From Actinostola sp. cb2023 (taxonomy: Eukaryota > Cnidaria > Anthozoa > Actiniaria > Actinostolidae), in the NCBI GenBank assembly GCA_033675265.1, contig JAUJYZ010000928.1, forward strand, positions 62,001 through 126,000: a stretch of 64,000 bases of DNA, in the 5' to 3' direction. This document shows, piece by piece, positions 11,753 through 21,457 of the stretch. The notes under the pieces are model-generated. The model worked only from the letters and a program-made list of their open reading frames with translations, did no database searches and was not told the origin of the DNA. The translations under genes and the position numbers were made by a program. Positions within the stretch are counted from its first letter, which is position 1. The number at the start of each line of letters is the position of its first letter.

Positions 11753-14700
11753 TCAGTAAGATTTGCTGCCTTTCTTTACTTTAGGCAAAAGTGGTTTCCG
11801 GCCAGACTTGTAACAGCGAGCAGTATAGTCATTTCGCCGTTTTACCATACGGTGCAAGTAAAAGAGGTGGTGAACTTTTGGCATAGCACAGGCAATCTTT
11901 TTAAATCTACCTGCCCATACAAACGTCTGCTCTGCAACTTCAGAGTTATCATCCTCCAAAAGATAATTATCTGGATTGTATTTTTCTCGACAAGCTGCAT
12001 CTGTGTGATTTCCATAATGAAATCTGTCCAGAACTTTCCCAATCACCTGCCACATAGTATCCCAAGGGTTGGGGAAGGGAAGTCTTCTTCTTGCAGCCCT
12101 GAGGCCATCCAAATGGCACATGTTGTCGTATACCAAAATGACATTTCCCCAAAGGGTGACTGGCATATCCTTTAGCACATTATACAGCCATGTTATCACA
12201 ATTAGAAAGACTTGAGAGGGGGACTCTGACCTATACACACAATCAGTGATATACATGTTTATATAGCTAATTGCATAATCGTTGTCAGGTTGAAAATCAT
12301 AAATCATAGAAGCTGACACCGCAAGGATGGATGGGAAATCAGTTCATGACTCGCATCACATACAGATATACCGGTATTCAATTTTCTCATAGTTTTGAAG
12401 GTATATGAGCTATTTTTAAAACTAAGATTCTACAAGTCTGTATAAAAAGGTCAATGATTTGATGGTGTTGTTTGAGAGTTTTAATTTCCCTTAATTCCTT
12501 TTGGTCATAGCTTTCATGATTTTCAACCCGACAACGATTATGCAATTAGCTATATGGGAATAGCAATGTAATGAATATGACATTATGATAGACATGTAAA
12601 CAATAATTATTAATTCAACATTCATTATTAACTCACTTGTAAAGAGGCTGAAAGGTATCAATGTGTCCACCTGCACGTATAATAAATTGATGTCCACGTG
12701 ACCAATGGCGCATGCGCTTTTGGTCACCCAGATTCTTGCGGCACACCGTAGGATTGTCCTCAAGACAGTTTTCTAAAATATCAGTGACTTTATTTGAAAA
12801 TTCAAATTTTTCCATGCCTGAAAATAATTAATATGTACTGTTGTTATATACAAAATTTGATAAATTAATTTTGGCAGTTAATTGTTAGTTCAATTTCATG
12901 CTTTTTTTCCCAGCAAATGACATAGACATAGACATAGACATAGACTTTATATTAGTACCAGTAGTTTACATACAATTTAGTTTATAAGTTAAGTTAATAA
13001 ATGAAGAAAAGTTATGTTTTGCGGGTTAACTAATATAACTGGATTCAGTTAGGTACAAGCTATCTATAATAACGCTAGGTTAACCGAGATAGATAGCTGA
13101 GAATATAATTTATTTTGAAAATGAATTCAAAGTATGAGCATAAAATTGATCATCATTAACTTACCAATAATATTTTAATATTCACTAAATTGAATATACC
13201 GGTAGTAATTCGGGGTCACGGATCATTTCAGAGCCAGGAATGTTGTAAAAATTCCATAGAAACATCAATAATTTTATTGAAAGAACAATTTGCAGACCCA
13301 TACCTTGAGATTTAAAAACAGTCTCGCCTACATCAGGAGATGTTATCTCACCAACAACTTTGTCGACTGAATCAGAAAGTCCCTTTGAATATTCCGTGAC
13401 TTCGTTATCTGCTGATTGACTTTCATCACTTTTATCTAAATGTTTAAATTCAAGTACTAGTGTCAAAATTTGAAATTAACCATTATTATAAATAAATACA
13501 CTTGCTGTAAATAAATCAGCAAAATCAATGAAGGAGTTATATTTTAATTACCTGTTTCTTGTCCTTTTGTTCTGCATGCTCTCAAGAAACCATGGATGTC
13601 CGATGGATATCCAGCTTGTTCTACTACTTCGCAGTGTTCTTTGCAAAATGCTTTACCATAGCAACTTGGCGAAGTACAAACATCTGGATAGTTCAGAAGA
13701 GGCATGTTCTCTATATAATTCTAAAGTGACAACACACAATAATCATGTCAATTCAATTTAAGAAGTCTAGTTCATGTACATGTACAATTATTATTTGTAT
13801 AATAATTTGACTGTCACAGATTATCTGTCACAGATTATAAGGATATAGATTAAATATTTATATTGTTAAGATTATATATATATTAGATTAGGAGGGCCAT
13901 AAGTTTTTCAGCTTATAAGCTGTAATATGTATTCCACCCTCGTGAAATAAAGATTATTATTATTTTGACAATTTTACTTCAAAAATGATTATATTCAAGA
14001 TCATGTACGTACAATAAATCAAACTTATTTACTGTACGGACCTTATACTATGGGTTAGAGTTCTTTTCGTATGAGTCTGAAACCTAGTGGTTTGTACTAA
14101 TTAAGTAAAACAGTAGCATGCCTGTCTTGGAATCTCTTTTAATACATCACTGGCAATCATATTACCTTCTTTTGCATCATACAATGGGGAAATGTCAGTT
14201 TCCATATACCATCAGTGACCCAAACTCTTCCACATCCTGTTTTCAAGCAAAGAATATAATAATTATCATCTTTTTTTTCTTCATTTCAATATCTCATTTA
14301 CCAATTACATAAATAAAGTTAAATTACCTCTCTTTTTACAGTCTGCAACACAATCTTCTGGAGGATGGGGGTATACTGTATTGCACCTAACAATATTATA
14401 ATATTATTATTAAAACTTAAGTCAGCATTTTCAAAACCTCAGCACACAATTTTGCTATACAGTTTCTCAGACCTCCCAGTTTGTAAATAATTATAATACA
14501 TAATAATATATAAATACAACACACCTGATGGACTCTATCTTTTCCATAACCTTTTCGCGGTCACTATCCACCTTCATCAGTCCAAAAAAGTCAAGCACGC
14601 GCAGGTCTCTACACTCCTGCTCCACCTCCCCATTCCAAAAGCCTCCTGCTACCTCTTTCTCTGTTAAATCTGGTGGGGTGAAGAATACCGGTATAATTAC

Positions 14701-15827
14701 TGTACATCTAAAACTGAAAAAACATTTTAAAACAAGTGTGGACAAAAATAGCAAAAAATGAGTTCCGTAAACATTAGAACCGATGGAAAGACACAAGAAA
14801 AAAACTAACAAAGAAAACAAATGATCAACTAAAGTTAGAGTTTGGGCGCAACTTACCAAGGGGGGAGGGGGGAGGGGTACATGGATAAAAAAATATATAT
14901 TTTTAAGCTCACCTTTGGATGGATTGTACGCTTCATTGTAGCACTCGGCAAAGGCACTGAACGATGTCCAAGCATGGTTACTTAAAATAAATGCAGTCAA
15001 ATTTCAGTTTTGTAAATAAGGATTCAGTATTTTAATTATGACTTTTAATAAAAATTTCAACTATATAATACCATTTCAACTTTTTAATAAGCAATAAAAT
15101 TATATTGAAATATTCTGGTTATAAATTGCATAAACAATTCACTTCTTCGTAGGCAAACTACTTTATATAATGGACTTGACATATTTTACCTCAACGAAGT
15201 CATCCAGTTGAACACCTCTCGCTCCAGAAAACAACAATCTGATGACTCCACAAGATTTCTTTCATTTGGATAAAGCTTCCAACCATTGCGGCTACCGTAC
15301 TTGTTGTAACTGTAGGTATTTTGACAAGCATTGCACCGCAGAGACCATTTCTCTCCTTTCACATAACCTTTGAGGGTAAACACCCTCACTTCTGTTGGAT
15401 CGTGGTGCGCAACCAACTGTTGTTGACAGTCGAGGCAAATTGAAGTTGGCGGTGTTAAGACACGCGATCCAACATCATCGCGACCAATGTTAACCTCCAT
15501 TTTCTCAAGCAAATTAATAAGATTATTTGCCTCTTCTGTGGTGCTTCCAAGAATCTGCGCTACTTTCGCAATTGCCACGTTCTTTGGCAAAAACTGAACA
15601 GATGATACGATTGAGGCTGCCTCAACAACTTTTCTAAGCCCGAACCGGCAAACTAGAAACACTTCTACCGAACTGTTGTCAGCTGTGGACTTCACATTTA
15701 GACAGGAAATTTCCTTAATTTTTACACGTAGCGATTTCTCTTCAGAAAGAGAATCGCTTGCTTTTTCGCGAAGCGCACTTGTGTCAATTCTCAATTTTTT
15801 TTTGCCCGGTCCAGATCGAGACGCCAT
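11753..15827 (-). CDS. CxC5/CxC6-KDZ transposase-like gene, nine exons
   Basis: Exons in transcription order are 15827-15190, 14980-14913, 14669-14525, 14386-14328, 14236-14166, 13708-13552, 13456-13304, 12817-12637 and 12230-11753. Phases close at 649 aa. The start is the ATG at 15827 (MASRSG); an in-frame ATG lies 10 codons upstream. Exon 1 has a cysteine cluster (CLDC...CNAC) like the CxC5 domain of KDZ transposases. Exons 4-6 carry further Cys/His (CNTVYPHPPEDC, YGKAFCKEHCE) like CxC6. The last two exons hold AGGHIDTFQPLYKSE, then VYDNMCHL, DRFHYGNH, CREKYNP and NSEVAEQTFVWAGRFKK, which fits the Kyakuja-Dileera-Zisupton core. The region between the presumed first acidic residue and the YD motif is short, so activity is uncertain. 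The many small exons suggest a resident or domesticated gene rather than a fresh insertion. No flanking TIR was identified. Confidence 0.72.
12262..12554. mobile_element. MITE, TIR TATAGCTAATTGCATAATCG
   Basis: The ends TATAGCTAATTGCATAATCG and CGATTATGCAATTAGCTATA are perfect complements, extending into GTTGTC and GGTTGAAAATCAT. It lies in the last intron of the KDZ gene. A second copy is at 21108-21357. Confidence 0.85.
12912..12952 (-). repeat. Retroposon-like tail, (GACATA)n, minus orientation
   Basis: On the plus strand about five GACATA units run into GACTTTATATTAG. Read on the minus strand this is CTAATATAAAGTC followed by a (TATGTC)n simple repeat, matching the AATAAAG-plus-simple-repeat pattern seen elsewhere in the window. 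Confidence 0.45.
13940..13966 (+). repeat. Retroposon-like tail, AATAAAG(ATT)n
   Basis: CGTGAAATAAAG is followed by ATTATTATTATT. It lies in an intron of the KDZ gene in the opposite orientation. A short body such as CTTATAAGCTGTAATATG precedes it. The source family was not identified. Confidence 0.4.
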
Positions 15828-16492
15828 ATCTAGAAGGCCCAACGCAAATGATTGCACAACGCAAAGGACAACGCATAAGGGTTACATTATTGTGCAACGT
15901 TTTATTTGTACACGTGTACCAAATCATGTACATATACATTTATTTATTATTATTGTTATTATTTGTAAATTAGCACGTTCACGTTCAAAAGAGTATCGTG
16001 CTGACACTGTGACAGCCCCTATACATCACGCAGTCTTCGTTTCAGAGTACGTTGAAAACATCATTGGGTCAAAGTCGCTGCTATTTAAACGCTCCTTTGC
16101 CCTGGTTGTCGCTCACGTCACCTAGTGAAAATCAGAATCGACAAAGAGCGAACAGACCACGACTCTATAGTATACATGAATCAGTGTTGAATCAGTCTAC
16201 ACACAAAATATAGGTACTAGTCCCCAGATCCCAACCGCTGTATGACTGTCAGGGTGTCAGGCCTGACTTTCGGAAACGTATACAACTGGTATCCCAAATC
16301 CGTCACCATATGTAATCTACTAGTAAAGCTTGGTCTCCTTCAGAGTTTTTTTTACCGACGATCATCCCCGCCCCTCTACCCCCGGGGGTACCCTGCAACC
16401 AAAATCGTGTTTATTCAGTCATAAGGCTGTTTTCACAAAAGTGATTACAAACGCCTGCTGTTTGCCACTTAATATTTGCCACTCGTACGACA
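15828..16492. other. Intergenic between KDZ and NPC2-A genes
   Basis: Divergent intergenic region. The KDZ promoter should lie just above 15830. No coding exon or clear repeat was recognised apart from low-complexity TTATTATT at about 15940-15965. Confidence 0.5.
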
Positions 16493-16576
16493 TCACGTGA
16501 TATCACTCATCGAGCTGAGTAGCCAATCAGATGTCTTTGTCACGAATTCTTTTGATATGAACCACCACTTATAAAC
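16493..16576 (+). promoter_or_regulatory. NPC2-A promoter: E-box, CCAAT, TATA
   Basis: An E-box TCACGTGA (16493-16500), a CCAATCAG box (16523-16530) and TATAAAC (16570-16576) precede the ATG at 16639. The order E-box then CCAATCA...ACGAAT is repeated before the second NPC2 gene. CACGTG with flanking TCA and TGA resembles the CLEAR motif known upstream of vertebrate lysosomal genes; that link is inference. Confidence 0.5.
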
Positions 16577-16638
16577 GAGCTGTCTCTTTCCTTTAGCGGC
16601 TCAACAGAGTAAAAGCATCACTTACAAACTTCTACAAA

Positions 16639-18766
16639 ATGGCCAACGTTTTGCTCTTCGTGTGCTTGCTATCCGTACTGAATCTTGCTACAAGCGAGGT
16701 TGTCAAGTTCTCCGATTGCAGTAAGTTTTTAAAAACAATCAGTGCTAAACATTCTCAGTTCAGATTTATACGCTTGATTGAAACCTTACGAACTACATTA
16801 CTAACTATTACCAAGCGACAAATTACCCTATAAATTCTCATGCAGTTCAGTTTATATTTTATAAATTTGGAACAACCAATGCTCCTATCCCGAATCCAAG
16901 TAGAAGTAAATAGGCTTAGAAAGTTACAACATCCGATACATTTCTAAACATATCATGTTGATGCACAAAAGGTCACTGAGATTAATTGGATACAAACTAC
17001 ATGCTGAATTCTTTATAATTCATCAGTTATGACTGTGAAGAACCACGGTACACGGCACGGCACGTCCGTGCTCTAATATGCGTTATGAATTTGCAGTACC
17101 GAAATAGAAGGTTTCTATAATGATTTCAATGGGTCTGTCACATCCATAGGGGCCTGTTCAGACCTAGCCTGCGAATACACAGGGGTGGCGAGCGAAAAAA
17201 AGCGGCTGTATTCGCAGGCTAGTTCAGACCTATCGCTAAGAGTTCTTCATGATCGCACAAGCCGGTATAAATACACAGATATTTTTAAAATATTAGTACG
17301 AGCCTTGTAGCCGGACTGTAGCTAGAAGTAAAGTCCAGGAGAGATCCGCCCCCACGTTATATTAGTCTCCCTCGCATCCGTGATTAGTTCCGTCACGCAA
17401 ATCAGTTTCAGCATTGTTTCCGGGATCATATGTTTACATGTTGCAAGCCGGGTATATTTTCATGCCTAGATTGATGGATTATTCAATTATTTTATTTTTT
17501 TCTCCTGTTATTTTGTAAGGTGGACGTTTTGTAAATAAATAAAAAAATAAAAAAAGATATGCTATACAAGTCCATTATGAGTTACATTAATTTTCGCCTC
17601 TGCATGTAGCTTTCTTTCTCGCGCCGCGCTCTTAATGTACTTTCTGAGTATATAGCGGTTTAGGGGGGAGGGAAGGGGCAGCCACGTAACTTTGCAGTGC
17701 AATTGGACTCCTTTAGCTTCCTTTGCATCCGTTAATTTAACGAATGCGCTTGGGACGCCTAAAATGCTGCTTCGATGAAAGCTACAGAGTCCGTAGCAAG
17801 GCCGGGTTAACACTGACCAGTTTTTTGATTTTACTATTTCTCTCTTTGTTGATTCAGGTAGCGGAAAAGGTTTTGGAGAATTGATGAAACTCGAGATCAC
17901 ACCATGCCCAGAGCAACCATGTCAGTTGAAGAGGGGAACCAAAGTTAACGTCAAAGCAACTTTTATACCACGTAAGCATTTCAGTCTAGATGTCGCGTGA
18001 TTATAATAATGATCTATCCCCTATACGAAGGGATGGCGCCAGGGAGGTGCATGCAGGGCGGTACGTACAGGGGGGGGGGGGGGGGGGGGGGGGGGTACAG
18101 AAGGTTCTCACGAGTTTTATCAGTTGCTTCAAAACGAGGTCGCAGTTTCTTGTATTTTACTATTCAACGATGTCTTGACGTAATTGTTGTAGTAATTTGC
18201 AACTGAATTTGACTCTTCTTCCCTTGTTGCATAGATGAGAATGTAACTGATGGCGAGTCTTCAGTACATGGTAAAGTCATGGGGTTCTGGGTGCCATTCC
18301 CTCTACCCAACCCACAAGCTTGCAAGGATAGTGGAATAAAGTGTCCAATGGTAGCTGGTGAAACGTACACGTATTCTGCGGACTTGGACATCAAATCTAT
18401 GTATCCAGCTGTAAGTACTTTTCATAACAGCTGTACGTTTTAGCTAGGTAACATCCCATATGGGGGAAGCTAGGGAAGGGCAGGTGTGGGGAGAGGGGGT
18501 CGGCCTCGACGAAGCGTGTGCACTACCGGCTTAATTTGTGAGCTAAGGCTGCTTCGTTTATCCATCGTGTATAACGTTATGTTTAATGTTTATATATTAC
18601 TGAAGGCTTTTGGAAATTGGGTTTTTCCAGCCATCGTTTATTCATTCACCGTTTTTTCTCTTGAATTCTTCTCTTTCAGATAAGCGTCGTTGTCAAATGG
18701 GAACTGCAAGACACTAAGGGTCAGGATGTCTATTGCTTTGAAATTTCAGCTAAGATTGTCAGTTGA
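16639..18766 (+). CDS. NPC2: NPC2-like secreted sterol-transfer protein (copy A)
   Basis: Four exons (16639-16720, 17858-17971, 18235-18410, 18680-18766) add to 152 aa, the usual NPC2 size (human 151). Residues 1-19 form a signal peptide (MANVLLFVCLLSVLNLATS). The ML-domain pattern is clear: a first Cys near the SDC junction, TPCPEQPCQLKRG, VPFPLPNPQACKDSGIKCP, and the final VVVKWELQD...CFEIS. The six cysteines that form the three NPC2 disulfides are present. The protein would bind cholesterol in the late endosome or lysosome and pass it to NPC1; in non-bilaterians related copies may instead bind other lipids. AATAAA lies at about 18867. Exon lengths and phases match copy B downstream (82, 114 and 176 nt are identical), so the pair is a tandem duplication. 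Confidence 0.93.
17165..17221. mobile_element. 57-bp micro-MITE with 9-bp flanking repeat
   Basis: TAGCCTGCGAATACAC and TGTATTCGCAGGCTA form the two ends. Directly outside, both sides read GTTCAGACC, which looks like a target-site duplication. It lies in intron 1 of NPC2-A. Confidence 0.75.
18070..18095. repeat. Poly-G run
   Basis: An unbroken run of 26 G in intron 2 of NPC2-A. Length is likely variable and hard to sequence. Confidence 0.95.
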
Positions 18767-18903
18767 GAATCGCCGAATGTTTTGTGTCAGAATTAATTTT
18801 TTATACCGGAATTGTCGTGTCAAACATTATTGAAGAATATGTAAGAATATCTCTAAAACTCGATCAATAAAATATAAATATCTAAAGGAATGGAATTGAT
18901 ATT

Positions 18904-19370
18904 CTTCCCTTCCCTTCCCTTCCCTTCCCTTCCCTTCCCTTCCCTTCCCTTCCCTTCCCTTCCCTTCCCTTCCCTTCCCTTCCCTTCCCTTCCCTTCCCT
19001 TCCCTTCCCTTCCCTTCCCTTCCCTTCCTTCCCTTCCCTTCCCTTCCCTTCCCTTCCCTTCCCTTCCCTTCCCTTCCCTTCCCTTCCCTTCCTTCCCTTC
19101 CCTTCCCCCTTCCCTCAGTCTCTTCCCTTCCCTTCCCTCAGTCTCTTCCCTCAGTCTCTTCCCTCAGTCTCTTCCCTCAGTCTCTTCCCTCAGTCTCTTC
19201 CCTCAGTCTCTTCCCTCAGTCTCTTCCCTCAGTCTCTTCCCTCAGTCTCTTCCCTCAGTCTCTTCCCTCAGTCTCTTCCCTCAGTCTCTTCCCTCAGTCT
19301 CTTCCCTCAGTCTCTTCCCTCAGTCTCTTCCCTCAGTCTCTTCCCTCAGTCTCTTCCCTCAGTCTCTTCT
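18904..19370. repeat. (CCCTT)n and 13-bp CAGTCTCTTCCCT arrays
   Basis: About 210 bp of CCCTT pentamers, with a few TTCC slips, run directly into about 18 copies of the 13-mer CAGTCTCTTCCCT. The 13-mer appears to derive from the pentamer array. It lies just 3' of NPC2-A. Open frames across it are not genes. Confidence 0.95.
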
Positions 19371-19761
19371 CAATCCTTTTGAGTCTATTTTGTGTGGGAC
19401 AGGAAGCCCGAGTAATTAGAGATTGTTTTCAGCCGGTTCGCCATATAAGGTGTGGTATGGTAGTGTTCAACTGAACAAATGCTGTTTCATTTCGATCAGT
19501 CATGACTTCGTAAACACGAACAGAGAAGAACAGAGTGCAATAATAATATGACTTCTTTGTGACCTTTAGCAAACATCGCAGTACTATCTTTTTCGCCTTG
19601 CTAACTATAAAGTGCCCCACCAAAAAGTACTGAGAACTGTACTATTTTTAGTTATTTTACTGCCTACCCCCGTCCCCCTTGAATTTTGGGTTATGTACGG
19701 CCCTGTATAATTTCTAGGAAAGAAATTTAGTGGCATGTGCCTGCATACTAATCATACGATC
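19371..19761. other. Spacer between NPC2 copies
   Basis: No gene seen. It holds a GGAAGCCCGAGTAATTA word (about 19402) shared with repeats at about 21035 and 62753. Confidence 0.4.
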
Positions 19762-19798
19762 TCACGTGGTAAGCACGTGTAAGCCCTATAACCAATCA
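19762..19798 (+). promoter_or_regulatory. NPC2-B promoter: two E-boxes and CCAAT
   Basis: TCACGTGG (19762-19769), GCACGTGT (19773-19780) and CCAATCA (19792-19798) precede the ATG at 19877. The stretch from CCAATCA to ACGAAT aligns with the copy A promoter. Confidence 0.5.
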
Positions 19799-19876
19799 AA
19801 TATCTTTTAAACGAATCGCAATTATACCACACACATGTTTCACTCTTTCACATTGCGGAAGTTTGATATGCAAAAT

Positions 19877-21424
19877 ATGGCCAAGGTTTTGCTCTTCGTA
19901 TGCTTTTTCTCCGTGTTGAATCTTGCTACAAGTGAAGTCGTGCAGTTCTCAAAATGTGGTGAGTCATATAAGTTTACATGTAAGCTTACATTGTCGTACG
20001 TATGTTTCTGTCACGGTCAGTAAGCTTATTACAAATTGTCATGACAGATTCTGAGTCACACTCACATTTAGTTTAGTGTCGAGTAAGAAATGGAAATTTC
20101 CAGACTTCCAACATTGTCTCAGTTATCTAGGTATATGATTTTAGCTGTTTTAGTCACTGTTCGTCGTAATAATCACTTTACCGATTGCACAAAAGGTACA
20201 TAAGCTTATAAGAAAGTACAGTAAATATTCACAGTCAAATACGATCTATGTAAATCTATTTACCTGACACACACCATCTCTGTAGATTATTCTCAACAAG
20301 ACGCTCAATGAGCGTACACTCGGGCTTATGACAAGGACAATGTCAGTTGCGTGAGGAGAGACCTGACAATGACTGACAGTTGCGTGACGAGGGAGATCGA
20401 CTATGTATATACATGTATGTGTCGAGTTCATTTGATTTGCCTTTGACTTTGAGTTCATTTGATTACCTTTTGACTTTGAGTTCAATTGATTTGATTTTGA
20501 TGAGTTCGTGTAAAGGCCCGCTCTCTAGCTTCAGATCCCGAAACGTCGAGTTTGGAATCAAGTTCGAGTTCGGGTTCGAGTTACGGTTCGAATGTCGAAT
20601 AAAACAAGGACATCTTCTTCAATACAATATCATTTCTCTGACGTCATGACAATCAGTGACAGTTGAGTGACGAGGGAGACTATGTGTCGGGTGAGTAGGT
20701 ACATGATATGTCTTGAGGTTGCATAGGTCAGATGGTTCTGATAACGCCCTCACGTTTGTTTTTGTTAAATATATTTTAAGCGAGCTTCTAGTCCTTCTAC
20801 CACTTCTAGTCATTGAACGATGAACTAGAATCCTGACCTTTAATAGCTTGAAGATCTACAGCTGCTTTCAAAACTAAGATTCAAATCTACTTGAGTCCTG
20901 TGTGTCGTTTGTTTTTTTCTTATCTACTGAGTAATCTTGAAACTCAATACGATTAAATACGTCGCATACTTTCGTCATTCTTTAGCCGAACAAAAACTAC
21001 GACTACTACCGAAAAACGCATTTTATAACTCGGGCTTCCTTCGGAAGGGCCCGAGTAATTATAACCCAGCTGGACCCACCGAGACTTTTGAGAATGCTGT
21101 GGCACAGCTCACAATTAATCGTTGTCGGGTTGAAATCATAAATCATAGAAGCTGCATGAGACCGCAAGGATGGATGGGAAATCAGTTCATGAGCCATATT
21201 ACAAACATATATATTCAATGTTCTCGTAGTTTTGAAAAGTCTGGATAAAAAGGTCGATCATTTGACAGTGTTATTTGAGAGTTTTTATTTCCCAGAATTC
21301 CTTTTGGTCATAGCTTTCATGATCTTCAACCCGACAACGATTATGCAATTAGCTATACACTATTACACACCTAGCTATTTCAAAAAAGGTTGTCGAGGAC
21401 ATCAGACCATAGACAATATGTTAT

Positions 21425-21457
<33 letters not shown>

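Noticed and set aside
11723..12175. Plus-strand frame of 150 aa
   Set aside because: Antisense shadow of the KDZ transposase exon, which has clear motifs on the minus strand.
14491..15000. Single 169-aa protein on the minus strand
   Set aside because: Its useful parts are two separate exons of the KDZ gene; the middle is intron read-through.
18890..19474. FPSLPFPSLP repeat protein
   Set aside because: Simple (CCCTT)n translation after the NPC2-A polyadenylation signal.
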